The notes beneath the pieces are model-generated. The model worked only from the letters and a program-made list of their open reading frames with translations. It was not told the origin of the DNA and did not search any database. Both the position numbers and the translations under genes were made by a program. Shown piece by piece: positions 37,877 through 46,487 of a stretch of DNA of 64,000 bases; position 1 is the first letter of the stretch, and each line of letters opens with the position of its first letter. Source of the stretch: Ectopseudomonas toyotomiensis (GTDB taxonomy: Bacteria; Pseudomonadota; Gammaproteobacteria; Pseudomonadales; Pseudomonadaceae); NCBI RefSeq assembly GCF_900115695.1, contig NZ_FOXK01000013.1, forward strand, positions 1 to 64,000. Reading direction: 5' to 3'.

Positions 37877-38988
37877 GCGAGCGCGACCACTTGTTCATGG
37901 CGCGCGCCCTGCGGCTGGCGCGCAAAGGCCTTTACTCCACTCATCCCAATCCGCGTGTTGGCTGCGTCATCGTGCGTGATGGCGAGATCGTCGGCGAGGG
38001 CTGGCATGCTCGTGCCGGTGAACCGCACGCCGAGGTGCATGCTCTGCGCCAGGCAGGCGAACGGGCGCGCGGTGCCACCGCCTATGTCACTTTGGAACCC
38101 TGCAGTCACCATGGGCGTACGCCGCCCTGCGCCGATGCGCTGGTCGCCGCCGGTGTCGGCCGGGTGGTCGCGGCGATGCAGGATCCCAACCCGCAGGTCG
38201 CGGGTCGCGGTTTGTTGCGCCTGGCCAATGCCGGTATCGAGGTGTTGGCCGGCGTGCTGGAGGCCGAGGCGCGCGCGCTCAATGTCGGCTTCATCAAGCG
38301 CATGGAAACCGGCCTGCCGTTTGTGCGAGTCAAATCGGCGATGAGTCTCGATGGCCGCACGGCCATGGCCAGTGGCGAAAGCCAGTGGATCACCGGCCCG
38401 GCGGCGCGTGCCGAGGTGCAGCGTTTGCGTGCGCAGTCCAGCGTGGTGCTCAGCGGTGCCGATACCGTGCTAGCTGACGATGCCCGGTTGACCGTGCGCC
38501 CCGATGAGCTGGGACTGGGTGTGGAGGCCACCTTCATGGCAGCCTCGCGGCCGCCACTGCGGGTGCTGGTCGATGGCCGGCTGCGGGTGCCGATGAGCAA
38601 GTCCTTCTTCCAGGTCGGCCCGGCGCTGGTGGCCACCTGCGCGGCCGCTGCCGCGCGCGACCGCTACCTGGCCGACGGCCACGAACTGCTTGCCGTGCCG
38701 GGCAGCAATGGTCACGTCGATTTGCGCAAGTTGCTGCTGGAACTGGCCGGCCGTGGCGTCAACGAGGTGCTGGTCGAAGCCGGGCCGCGTCTGGCCGGCG
38801 CCTTCGCGCGTGCCGGGTTGGTGGACGAGTACCGCATCTTCGTTGCGCCCAAGCTGCTCGGCTCCAGTGCTCGGCCGTTGTTCGAGCTGCCGCTCAACCG
38901 TATGGCCGAGGCGCCGGAGCTGCAGATTGTCGATATCCGCGCCGTGGGCGACGACTGGCAGATCACCGCGGTGCCCAAGGCCAGGTAG
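37873..38988 (+). CDS. ribD: Bifunctional pyrimidine deaminase/reductase RibD
   Basis: 371 residues. The deaminase domain (1-145) has the zinc site His52-Ala-Glu54 with PCSHHGRTPPC (Cys77, Cys86). The reductase domain (about 150-368) follows. It makes 5-amino-6-ribitylamino-uracil phosphate in riboflavin synthesis. Translationally coupled to nrdR; separated from ribE by a 475-base leader with the FMN riboswitch. Confidence 0.97.
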   Translation: MSERDHLFMARALRLARKGLYSTHPNPRVGCVIVRDGEIVGEGWHARAGEPHAEVHALRQAGERARGATAYVTLEPCSHHGRTPPCADALVAAGVGRVVAAMQDPNPQVAGRGLLRLANAGIEVLAGVLEAEARALNVGFIKRMETGLPFVRVKSAMSLDGRTAMASGESQWITGPAARAEVQRLRAQSSVVLSGADTVLADDARLTVRPDELGLGVEATFMAASRPPLRVLVDGRLRVPMSKSFFQVGPALVATCAAAAARDRYLADGHELLAVPGSNGHVDLRKLLLELAGRGVNEVLVEAGPRLAGAFARAGLVDEYRIFVAPKLLGSSARPLFELPLNRMAEAPELQIVDIRAVGDDWQITAVPKAR

Positions 38989-39103
38989 GGGCGCCGTGCG
39001 CACCGTGGCCGCCGCGGCTCTCTCCACATCCCCTTTGCCTGGCGGCAATGATTCGAGCTGGCACGGGAACAGGTGCTGGCCTGGTAGATCGGCGGTTGGC
39101 CCT

Positions 39104-39124
39104 GGTGCGCACAGCGCACCCTAC
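39104..39124 (-). repeat. Single GTAGGGTGCGC repeat copy
   Basis: Inverted orientation of the 21-base unit, in the ribD-ribE gap upstream of the riboswitch. The rest of 38989-39185 shows no gene; a TAAATA-type -10 near 39143 could serve the riboswitch transcript. Confidence 0.75.
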
Positions 39125-39185
39125 AGGCCATGCAGCGCTGCGATAAATATGGTAAAACGCCACGCGGCCATTCATATGGCCGCAA

Positions 39186-39336
39186 CGTTCTCAGGGCGGG
39201 GTGGAATTCCCCACCGGCGGTAATGGTTCGCAGAACCTAGCCCGCGAGCGCTCGCCATGGCACCTGCCTGGCGAGGTCCAGCAGACCCGGTGCGATTCCG
39301 GGGCCGACGGTATAGTCCGGATAAAGAGAGAGCGGG
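39186..39336 (+). ncRNA. FMN riboswitch (RFN element)
   Basis: The conserved RFN start CGTTCTCAGGGCGGGGTGGA and CCCCACCGGCGGTAATGGTT, the mid-part CCAGCAGACCCGGTGCGATTC, and the closing TAGTCCGGATAAAGAGAGAG are all visible in order. It binds FMN and represses riboflavin genes. The expected target is the ribE-ribBA part of the operon; ribD lies upstream and escapes it. Confidence 0.95.
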
Positions 39337-39392
39337 ATTCCCTCCTCGGGCGCTTTTTGCGCGTCCGCGAAATCCCTATCGATCGGCATTGC

Positions 39393-39413
39393 CCTGTTTT
39401 TGACCAAAACAGG
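39393..39413 (+). promoter_or_regulatory. Putative Shine-Dalgarno-sequestering hairpin
   Basis: CCTGTTTT (39393-39400) pairs with AAAACAGG (39406-39413), covering the AGG of the AGGAG ribosome site at 39411-39415. That site lies 7 bases before the ATG at 39423. It could be the expression platform of the FMN riboswitch. Confidence 0.55.
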
Positions 39414-39422
39414 AGTTCGTCC

Positions 39423-39479
39423 ATGCTGTTCAGCACCATCTTCAACGTGACACCGGAGCGCGCATGTTCACCGGCATAA
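39423..39479 (+). CDS. 18-residue leader reading frame overlapping ribE
   Basis: ATG with AGGAG 7 bases upstream encodes MLFSTIFNVTPERACSPA and ends in TAA 16 bases inside ribE. The ribE ATG lies within its last codons, so terminating ribosomes could reinitiate there. Whether it is translated is not shown; the peptide resembles nothing I know. Confidence 0.45.
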   Translation: MLFSTIFNVTPERACSPA

Positions 39480-40126
39480 TCGAAGCCATCGGCAGCATCC
39501 GCGCCATGACGCCCAAGGGCGGCGACGTGCGCGTCTACGTGGCCACCGGCAAGCTCGATCTGGGCGACGTCAAGCTCGGCGACAGCATCGCCGTCAACGG
39601 CGTGTGCCTGACCGCAGTGGAACTGCCCGGCGACGGCTTCTGGGCCGACGTCAGCCGCGAGACGCTGGCGCGTACCGCCTTCGTCGACCTCAAACCCGGC
39701 AGCGCGGTTAACCTGGAAAAGGCCCTGACGCCCACCAGCCGCCTCGGCGGGCACCTGGTCAGCGGCCACGTCGACGGCGTCGGCGAGATCGTCTCCCGAG
39801 CCGATAACGCCCGCGCCGTGCAGTTCAGGGTGCGCGCCCCGCGTGAGCTGGCCAAGTACATCGCGCACAAGGGCTCGATCACCGTCGACGGCACCAGCCT
39901 GACCGTCAACGCGGTCGATGGCGCCGAGTTCGAACTGACCATCGTGCCGCACACCCTGGCCGAGACCATCATGGTCGACTACCAGGCCGGGCGTAAGGTC
40001 AACCTCGAAGTCGACCTGCTGGCTCGCTACCTGGAGCGCCTGCTGCTCGGCGACAAGGCCGCAGAGCCCAAGGCCTCGGGCCTGACCGAAAGCTTTCTCG
40101 CCGAACACGGCTACCTGAAGAATTGA
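39464..40126 (+). CDS. ribE: Riboflavin synthase alpha chain
   Basis: 220 residues made of two lumazine-binding repeats (1-97 and 98-200), each with a GxHxVxGHVDG-like segment (GGHLVSGHVDGVGEI in the first part). N-terminus MFTGIIEAIGS is the family hallmark. It dismutates two lumazines to riboflavin. GGAG lies 5 bases before the ATG. Often named ribC in Pseudomonas. Confidence 0.96.
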   Translation: MFTGIIEAIGSIRAMTPKGGDVRVYVATGKLDLGDVKLGDSIAVNGVCLTAVELPGDGFWADVSRETLARTAFVDLKPGSAVNLEKALTPTSRLGGHLVSGHVDGVGEIVSRADNARAVQFRVRAPRELAKYIAHKGSITVDGTSLTVNAVDGAEFELTIVPHTLAETIMVDYQAGRKVNLEVDLLARYLERLLLGDKAAEPKASGLTESFLAEHGYLKN

Positions 40127-40138
40127 GGAGACGCCCCG

Positions 40139-41218
40139 ATGGCGCTCAATACCGCTGAAGAACTGATCGAAGACATCCGCGCCGGCAAGATGGTCATCCT
40201 CATGGATGACGAGGACCGCGAGAACGAAGGCGACATCATCATCGCGTCGGAATGCGTGACGGCCGAACATATCAACTTCATGGCCCGCTTTGCCCGTGGC
40301 CTGATCTGCATGCCAATGACCCGCGAGCGCTGCGAGCTGCTCAAGCTGCCGCTGATGGCGCCGCGTAATGGCTCCGGCTTCGGCACCAAGTTCACCGTCT
40401 CCATCGAGGCTGCCGAGGGCGTGACCACCGGCATCTCCGCCGCCGACCGCGCGCGTACCGTGCAGGCCGCTGTGGCGCGCAATGCCGTGGCCGACGATAT
40501 CGTCAGCCCCGGTCATATATTCCCGCTGATGGCCCAGCCTGGCGGCGTACTGGCCCGTGCCGGTCACACCGAAGCGGCCTGCGACCTGGCGCGCATGGGC
40601 GGTTTCGAGCCGAGCGGGGTGATCTGCGAGATCATGAACGACGACGGCACCATGGCGCGTCGCCCGGAGCTGGAAAAGTTCGCCGAAGAGCACGGCCTGA
40701 AGATCGGCACCATCGCCGACCTGATCCACTACCGTCTGATCCACGAGCGCACCGTCGAGCGCATCAGCGAGCAGCCGCTGGACACCGAACTGGGCCAGTT
40801 CAACCTGGTGACCTACCGTGACGCGGTGGAAGACACCGCGCACATGGCGCTGACCCTGGGCACCATCTGCGCCGAGGAACCGACCCTGGTGCGCGTGCAC
40901 AACATGGACCCGCTGCGCGACCTGTTCATGGTCAACCAGCCAGGGCGCTGGAGCATGCGTGCTGCCATGGCGGAAGTGGCCAAGGCCGGCAGCGGCGTGG
41001 TGCTGCTGCTGGGCAACCCGCTGACCGGGCCGGAGCTGCTGGCGCTGATCAGCCGCCAGCAGCCGGCTAATCCGGCGACCTACAGTACCGTGGGCGCCGG
41101 CTCGCAGATTCTGCGCGACCTTGGTGTGCGCAAGATGCGCCTGATGAGCTCGCCGATGAAGTTCAACGCGATATCCGGCTTCGACCTCGAGGTTGTAGAA
41201 TACCTGCCGGCTGATTAA
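40139..41218 (+). CDS. ribBA: DHBP synthase with degenerate GTP cyclohydrolase II domain (RibBX-type)
   Basis: 359 residues. The N-terminal DHBP synthase (about 1-203) has the metal site DDEDRENEGD and makes the 4-carbon unit. The C-terminal domain (about 208-359) has the cyclohydrolase II fold but not its zinc cysteines: where RibA has HSECLTGD and CDC, this protein has HNMDPLRD and no Cys pair. It is therefore probably inactive as cyclohydrolase II. The active enzyme is ribA at 45457. Confidence 0.93.
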   Translation: MALNTAEELIEDIRAGKMVILMDDEDRENEGDIIIASECVTAEHINFMARFARGLICMPMTRERCELLKLPLMAPRNGSGFGTKFTVSIEAAEGVTTGISAADRARTVQAAVARNAVADDIVSPGHIFPLMAQPGGVLARAGHTEAACDLARMGGFEPSGVICEIMNDDGTMARRPELEKFAEEHGLKIGTIADLIHYRLIHERTVERISEQPLDTELGQFNLVTYRDAVEDTAHMALTLGTICAEEPTLVRVHNMDPLRDLFMVNQPGRWSMRAAMAEVAKAGSGVVLLLGNPLTGPELLALISRQQPANPATYSTVGAGSQILRDLGVRKMRLMSSPMKFNAISGFDLEVVEYLPAD

Positions 41219-41246
41219 CAGGCGGCTTGAAGAGCCGCATCTGATG

Positions 41247-41392
41247 ACCCTCTCCCTCTGGGAGACGACTGCATGGATGCAGGAGGTAGGGCGACGCAGG
41301 ATGCCAAAGCCGAGGGTGCCCGCAGGGCGGGAGAGGGTGTTGTGGTCAACGCCTAACCCTCTCCCCCTCTCCCATAAATGGGAGAGGGGAGA
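41247..41392. repeat. MITE-like palindromic element between ribBA and ribH
   Basis: ACCCTCTCCC at 41247-41256 is mirrored by GGGAGAGGGT at 41329-41338, and CCCCTCTCCC/GGGAGAGGGG forms a second hairpin (41364-41373, 41380-41389) with loop ATAAAT. It fills most of the 274-base gap, which has no credible gene, inside an otherwise tight operon. Confidence 0.7.
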
Positions 41393-41492
41393 AAGTGAGC
41401 CCTCTGCATGTGGCGAGAAGGCTACGCTGACAAACGAATTTTATTTTCGGAGCGCAAGGCGCTCCGGCTCTTTAACCCATGTGAGACCCGTC

Positions 41493-41969
41493 ATGACCCT
41501 GAAGACCATCGAAGGTACCTTCATCGCCCCGAAGGGCAAATACGCCCTGGTGGTAGGCCGTTTCAACAGCTTCGTCGTCGAGAGCCTGGTCAGCGGCGCC
41601 ATCGACGCCCTGGTTCGCCACGGTGTTAGCGAGAGCGACATCACCATCATCCGTGCGCCGGGTGCTTTCGAGATTCCGTTGGTGACCCAGAAGGTCGCTC
41701 AGCGTGGTGAGTTCGCCGCGATCATCGCCCTGGGCGCGGTCATTCGTGGCGGCACCCCGCACTTCGAATACGTAGCGGGCGAGTGCACCAAGGGCCTGGC
41801 CCAGGTTTCCATGGAATACGGCGTGCCGGTCGCCTTCGGCGTGCTGACCGTCGACTCTATCGAACAAGCCATCGAACGCTCCGGCACCAAGGCGGGTAAC
41901 AAGGGTGCCGAAGCTGCGCTGTCTGCCCTGGAAATGGTCAGCCTGCTGGCGCAGTTGGAGGCCAAGTGA
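41493..41969 (+). CDS. ribH: 6,7-dimethyl-8-ribityllumazine synthase
   Basis: 158 residues (MTLKTIEGTFIAPKGKYALV...), with GAFEIPLVTQKVA and the GAVIRGGTPHFEYV motif holding the catalytic His. It condenses the RibB and RibD products. The ATG at 41493 is preferred; an in-frame upstream extension runs through the palindromic repeat. The stop overlaps nusB. Confidence 0.97.
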   Translation: MTLKTIEGTFIAPKGKYALVVGRFNSFVVESLVSGAIDALVRHGVSESDITIIRAPGAFEIPLVTQKVAQRGEFAAIIALGAVIRGGTPHFEYVAGECTKGLAQVSMEYGVPVAFGVLTVDSIEQAIERSGTKAGNKGAEAALSALEMVSLLAQLEAK

Positions 41970-42445
41970 GCAACTCCGGTAACGGCCAGCCGGCCAAGAA
42001 GGGCCCCAGCGGCAAGATTCTCGCGCGCCGCGAAGCCCGTACCCTGGCCATGCAGGCCCTGTACTCCTGGCACATCGCCGGCCAGCCGCTGAACGAGATC
42101 GAAGCGCAGTTTCGCGTCGACAACGATTTCAGCAAGGTCGATGGTGCCTACTTCCACGAGATCCTGCACGGCGTGCCGCGGCAGAAGACCGAGCTGGACG
42201 AGACCTTCACGCCCCTGCTCGATCGCCCGCTGGAAGAGATCGACCCGGTCGAGCTGGCCATCCTGCGCCTGTCCACCTACGAGCTGAAGAACCGCGTCGA
42301 CGTCCCCTACAAGGTGGTGATCAACGAAGGTATCGAGCTGGCCAAGGTGTTCGGTGCCACCGACGGGCACAAGTTCGTCAACGGCATTCTCGACAAGCTC
42401 GCGCCCAAGCTGCGTGCCGCCGAAGTCAACGCCAACAAGCGGTGA
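41966..42445 (+). CDS. nusB: Transcription antitermination protein NusB
   Basis: 159 residues with a basic N-terminus (KKGPSGKILARREARTLAMQ) and the all-helical NusB fold (PVELAILRLSTYELKNRVDV). It pairs with S10/NusE on rRNA boxA. GTG start overlapping the ribH stop by 4 bases; the stop overlaps thiL. Confidence 0.96.
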   Translation: MSNSGNGQPAKKGPSGKILARREARTLAMQALYSWHIAGQPLNEIEAQFRVDNDFSKVDGAYFHEILHGVPRQKTELDETFTPLLDRPLEEIDPVELAILRLSTYELKNRVDVPYKVVINEGIELAKVFGATDGHKFVNGILDKLAPKLRAAEVNANKR

Positions 42446-43395
42446 ATGAGTTCGAGCTGATCCGCCGCTACTTCGCCGCCGCCCCCTGTGCGCAGGGCGG
42501 CGACGGCGTGGTTCGCGGCATCGGTGATGACTGCGCGCTGCTGGCGTTGCCTGCCGGTGAACAGCTGGCGGTTTCCACCGACACCCTGGTTGCCGGGGTG
42601 CATTTCCCTGAATCCTGCGATGCCTTTCTCCTCGGTCAGCGTGCGCTGGCCGTTTCCGCCAGTGATCTGGCCGCCATGGGCGCTACGCCGCTGGCTTTTA
42701 CCCTTGCCCTGACCCTGCCGAGCGCCAATGAAACCTGGCTGGCCGAATTCGCTCGCGGCCTGCAAACGATGGCGCAGAGCTGTTCGCTGGCGCTGGTCGG
42801 TGGCGACACCACGCGCGGTCCGCTGAGTCTGACGCTCACCGTGTTCGGCCGAGTGCCGAGCGGACAGGCGCTGCTGCGTAGCGGCGCGCAGGTGGGCGAT
42901 CTGCTTTGCGTCGGCGGCGAGCTGGGCGATGCCGCGGGCGCGCTGCCGTTGGTGCTGGGGCAGCGCGAGGCGGCGGCGGACATCAGCGAAGCATTGCTGG
43001 CGCGCTACTGGTCGCCGCAACCCCAATTGGCTTTGGGGCAAGCGCTGCGTGGCCGCGCCACGGCCGCGCTGGATATTTCCGACGGCCTGTTGGCCGACTG
43101 CGGGCATATCGCCAAGGCTTCACAGGTCGCCCTTAAGATCGAGCTGGAGCACGTGCCGCTGTCTGCGCCGCTGCGCGCCTTCGCCGGCGAGCAGCAGGCG
43201 CGGGTCTGCGCGCTGGGCGGTGGCGATGACTACCGACTGGCCTTTACCCTACCGCCAGCCCTGCTCGCCGATCTGCAGGCCGATTGGCCCGAAATACGGG
43301 TGATTGGCCGTGTGCAGGCTGGCTCTGGGGTAGAGTTGCTGGACGCCGCCGGCCAGCCCATCGAGCTGCCGCGTGGCGGCTACCAACATTTCTGA
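42442..43395 (+). CDS. thiL: Thiamine-monophosphate kinase
   Basis: 317 residues, N-terminus MNEFELIRRYF, with GIGDDCALL metal-binding and SASDLAAMGATPLAFTLALT. It makes thiamine pyrophosphate from TMP. GTG start at 42442 with a 4-base overlap to nusB; the ATG at 42446 is out of frame. Confidence 0.96.
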   Translation: MNEFELIRRYFAAAPCAQGGDGVVRGIGDDCALLALPAGEQLAVSTDTLVAGVHFPESCDAFLLGQRALAVSASDLAAMGATPLAFTLALTLPSANETWLAEFARGLQTMAQSCSLALVGGDTTRGPLSLTLTVFGRVPSGQALLRSGAQVGDLLCVGGELGDAAGALPLVLGQREAAADISEALLARYWSPQPQLALGQALRGRATAALDISDGLLADCGHIAKASQVALKIELEHVPLSAPLRAFAGEQQARVCALGGGDDYRLAFTLPPALLADLQADWPEIRVIGRVQAGSGVELLDAAGQPIELPRGGYQHF

Positions 43396-43410
43396 CAGGA
43401 CGGAGTGCGT

Positions 43411-43938
43411 GTGACCGATCACCCCAACCAGGTTCCCGCCGAGTACGTACCGCCCTCGGTATGGCGCAATCCCTGGCATTTCATCGCCTTCGGCTTCGGC
43501 TCCGGCACCCTGCCCAAGGCGCCCGGCACCTGGGGGTCGCTGGTGGCGCTGCCGTTCGTGCCGCTATGGCAGATGTTGCCGGACTGGGGCTACTGGCTGA
43601 TGCTCGGGGTGACCATGCTGTTCGGCTTCTGGCTATGCGGCAAGGTGGCCGACGATCTGCGCGTGCACGACCACGAAGGCATCGTCTGGGACGAAATGGT
43701 CGGCATGTGGATCACCCTGTGGCTGGTGCCCGAGGGCTGGGTCTGGTTGCTGCTAGGCTTTCTCATGTTTCGCCTGTTCGACATCGTCAAACCCTGGCCG
43801 ATTCGCTGGATCGATCGGCACGTGCATGGCGGTGTAGGCATCATGCTCGATGATGTCATCGCCGGGGTCTTTGCCTGGTTGGCGATGCAGGGATTGGTCT
43901 GGGGCTGGGCCAACTATGGAGCCGGGCTGGGTTTCTAA
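43411..43938 (+). CDS. pgpA: Phosphatidylglycerophosphatase A
   Basis: 175 residues with membrane helices and the PgpA motifs GSGTLPKAPGTWGSL and IVWDEMVGMW. It removes phosphate from phosphatidylglycerol phosphate. I take the GTG at 43411, 5 bases after GGAG; a GTG at 43405 (2 residues longer) is the alternative. Confidence 0.94.
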   Translation: MTDHPNQVPAEYVPPSVWRNPWHFIAFGFGSGTLPKAPGTWGSLVALPFVPLWQMLPDWGYWLMLGVTMLFGFWLCGKVADDLRVHDHEGIVWDEMVGMWITLWLVPEGWVWLLLGFLMFRLFDIVKPWPIRWIDRHVHGGVGIMLDDVIAGVFAWLAMQGLVWGWANYGAGLGF

Positions 43939-43947
43939 GGAGTGGAC

Positions 43948-44682
43948 ATGCGCATGAGGCAAGTCTGGCTGGGGATGCTGCTGATGCTCTCTGCCTTGTC
44001 TGGTGCTCAGGCCCAGGGCGAGCTGCCAGGTGAAATACGTCTGGCCAGTGAAATCTGGGAGGCCTATACCGAAGCCGATGGTACCGGTCTGGGCTGGGAT
44101 GTCATGCGCGAGGTGTTCGAGCCGGCAGGCGTCCGTCTGGATATTCACAGCGTGCCATACACCCGTTCTGTCGGGTTGGTGCAGCGTGGCGAAGCCGATG
44201 CCTGGGTCGGTTCCTATCGTGACGAGGTCGAGGGGCCGGTGTTCTACCCCAAGCATCACTATGACCGTGATCAGATCGTCGCACTCGCCCTCAAGGACAA
44301 ACCGGTGCCGACCTTGGACGGCCTGGGCAAGCACCGGCTGGTCTGGGTGCGAGGCTACGGTTACGAGGAATATCTGCCGAATGTGCACGACTACCGGGAA
44401 GTACAGCGGCGTGACGGTATCCTCGGCATGCTCGAGCTGGGCCACGCGGATTTCTATATCGATGCCCGTCCCGAGGTCGACTACGTACTGGGCCGGGCCG
44501 CCAAGCCTCAGCAATACCGGGTGACGAATCTGATGCAATTGCCGCTCTATCTCGGCTTTGCCGATACGCCACGCGGCCATATCCTGGCCAAGCTCTTCGA
44601 TCAGCGTATGACGCAGCTGATCGCCAGTGGTGAGCTGCGGCCAATCTTCGAGCGCTGGCAGCAACCCTATCCCTTCGACTGA
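43948..44682 (+). CDS. Periplasmic solute-binding protein (SBP_bac_3-like)
   Basis: 244 residues with a signal peptide (MRMRQVWLGMLLMLSALSGA, then QAQ) and the amino-acid-binding type fold (EIWEAYTEADGTGLGWDVMR, GYEEYLPNVHDYREVQRRDG). No permease or ATPase is adjacent, so it may serve as a sensor or orphan binder. AAGGAG lies 5 bases before the ATG. Ligand unknown. Confidence 0.75.
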   Translation: MRMRQVWLGMLLMLSALSGAQAQGELPGEIRLASEIWEAYTEADGTGLGWDVMREVFEPAGVRLDIHSVPYTRSVGLVQRGEADAWVGSYRDEVEGPVFYPKHHYDRDQIVALALKDKPVPTLDGLGKHRLVWVRGYGYEEYLPNVHDYREVQRRDGILGMLELGHADFYIDARPEVDYVLGRAAKPQQYRVTNLMQLPLYLGFADTPRGHILAKLFDQRMTQLIASGELRPIFERWQQPYPFD

Positions 44683-44700
44683 GCCGGGAGGCCTTCATAC

Positions 44701-45345
44701 ATGCAGCTTCGTCATTGTCTCGCCGCGCTGGCGCTGCTATGTGCGAGTTCTCCCTGGGCGGCCTCTCAGGTTCAGGTGGTCGGCCTGTTTCCCGGTGCGG
44801 CGGTGCTCAATGTCGATGGCCAGCGCAAGTTGGTGCGGGTCGGCCAGGCCGGCCCTGGCGGGGTGGAAGTGGTCAGCGTCGACAAGCAGGGCGCGGTGCT
44901 GCGTGTCGAGGGCGTCGAGCGCGTCTATCCACTGAGTCGTGAATACAGTGCCGGTTTCGCCGAGCCGGTAAGGAAGCGTCTGAGCATCGCCAAGGGCATC
45001 GGCGGACATTACTGGGTGGCCGGTTCGGTCAACGGCCAGACGGTGCAGTTTCTGGTGGATACCGGCGCCACCTCGGTGGCGCTCAACGACGCCCATGCCC
45101 GACGCCTGGGTATCGATTATCGAGTCAGTGGGCGGCCTCTGCAGGTCAACACCGCCAGCGGCGTTGCGCGTGGCTGGCGAGTGATGCTCGACCGGGTCAA
45201 GGTCGGCGATCTCGAGGTGCTCGGCGTCGAAGCTGTGGTGCTCGAAGGTGGCGCGCCGCATGAGGCGCTGCTGGGCATGAGCTTCCTCGGTCGGGTTGGC
45301 TGGCGCGAGGAGCAGGGGATGCTAGTGCTGGAGTCCAAGCTATGA
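44701..45345 (+). CDS. Retropepsin-like aspartic protease, exported
   Basis: 214 residues. Signal peptide near 1-21 (ALALLCASSPWAAS), then an aspartyl-protease domain about 95-212 with the catalytic motif FLVDTGATSVALN (Asp120). One Asp per chain implies a dimer, as in the retroviral-like TIGR02281 family. Substrate unknown. It follows the solute-binding gene by 18 bases. Confidence 0.8.
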   Translation: MQLRHCLAALALLCASSPWAASQVQVVGLFPGAAVLNVDGQRKLVRVGQAGPGGVEVVSVDKQGAVLRVEGVERVYPLSREYSAGFAEPVRKRLSIAKGIGGHYWVAGSVNGQTVQFLVDTGATSVALNDAHARRLGIDYRVSGRPLQVNTASGVARGWRVMLDRVKVGDLEVLGVEAVVLEGGAPHEALLGMSFLGRVGWREEQGMLVLESKL

Positions 45346-45395
45346 GACTGCCATTGACCGTTTCGATACTGATGATCGGCAATTCTGACTGACCC

Positions 45396-45419
45396 GCCAG
45401 CGGGGGCTGCTGATACAAT
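45396..45419 (+). promoter_or_regulatory. Promoter candidate of ribA
   Basis: TACAAT at 45414-45419 is a good -10. The -35 is poor (TGACCC at 45390-45395, spacing 18). The 111-base gap before ribA has no gene. Confidence 0.35.
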
Positions 45420-45456
45420 GCCGGCCCTGTTTCGTACTCATTGCTAGGAGTATCCG

Positions 45457-46077
45457 GTGTCCGTCGTGTTCGTCGCCGCCTCCCAACTGCCCACGCCCTT
45501 CGGTGTGTTCACCATGCACGGTTTCCTCGATGAGGCTACCGGCAAGGAACATGTCGCCCTGACCTTCGGCAACGTCGCCGACGGTGCACCGGTGCTGGGA
45601 CGTCTGCATTCCGAATGCCTGACCGGCGACGCACTGTTCAGCTTGCGTTGCGACTGTGGTGCCCAGCTGCAGGCGGCGCTGCAGGCCATCGCCAACGAAG
45701 GCCGCGGCGTGCTGCTGTATCTGCGTCAGGAGGGCCGTGGTATTGGTCTGCTGAACAAGATTCGCGCCTATGAACTGCAGGACGGCGGTGCCGATACCGT
45801 GGAAGCCAACGAGCGCCTGGGTTTCGGCGCCGACCAGCGTGATTACGCCATCTGCCTGCCGATGCTCGAGCACCTGGGCATCGACAGCCTCAAGCTGATG
45901 ACCAATAACCCGCGCAAGGTCAAAGCCTTGGGCGACATGGGCATCGCCGTGGATCACCGTGTGCCGCTGCAGATTGCGCACAATCCCTACAACAAGCGCT
46001 ACCTCGCCACCAAGGCCGGCAAGCTCGGTCATATGCTGGGCAACCAGCATCAGGGCGAGACCGAGGAAAGCCTGTGA
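45457..46077 (+). CDS. ribA: GTP cyclohydrolase II
   Basis: 206 residues with the complete zinc site HSECLTGDALFSLRCDCGAQ (Cys54, Cys65, Cys67). It opens the purine ring of GTP, the first step to riboflavin, and supplies the activity missing from the ribBA-like C-terminal domain. GTG start with TAGGAG upstream. Confidence 0.97.
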   Translation: MSVVFVAASQLPTPFGVFTMHGFLDEATGKEHVALTFGNVADGAPVLGRLHSECLTGDALFSLRCDCGAQLQAALQAIANEGRGVLLYLRQEGRGIGLLNKIRAYELQDGGADTVEANERLGFGADQRDYAICLPMLEHLGIDSLKLMTNNPRKVKALGDMGIAVDHRVPLQIAHNPYNKRYLATKAGKLGHMLGNQHQGETEESL

Positions 46078-46487
46078 CCCGAGGCCAGGTAAAGCGTCGC
46101 CTGGCGCTGGCCTGGTGGCGTCAGCTGGGCGTGGCGCTGGCGCCCGTGTTCATGTTCAACCTGCTGTTCGGCGGCGGTAGCACCACGGTGCTGACCATGC
46201 CGTTGTTCATCGCTGGCCTGGCTGCGATGTTCGTCAGCCTGCCGTTGTTCTCCGCTTACAAACGCGCTCTGATCGCGACCGAAAAGGCTCTCGACAGCGA
46301 CGACGAACCTGCCGCCTGGCTGGAGCTGGATCGTGTCCGTCTGCGTGCCTTGCTCGGTGCTGCGCTGCCTGCGTGGATCGCTGCGTTGGCAGTCCTCGCT
46401 GGCCTCGAGGCGATCCCGTTGGTACTGCTGGCGCTGTCGTCCATCGTGCTGCACAGCCTCTACCGCATACCCCGCCAGTTGGGCTGA
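46074..46487 (+). CDS. Small membrane protein of unknown function
   Basis: 137 residues with about four hydrophobic segments (around 18-38, 40-60, 90-108, 110-128). I recognise no family. GTG start overlapping the ribA stop by 4 bases, and its stop shares a base with the btuF ATG, so it is translated as part of ribA-btuF. Confidence 0.65.
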   Translation: MTRGQVKRRLALAWWRQLGVALAPVFMFNLLFGGGSTTVLTMPLFIAGLAAMFVSLPLFSAYKRALIATEKALDSDDEPAAWLELDRVRLRALLGAALPAWIAALAVLAGLEAIPLVLLALSSIVLHSLYRIPRQLG

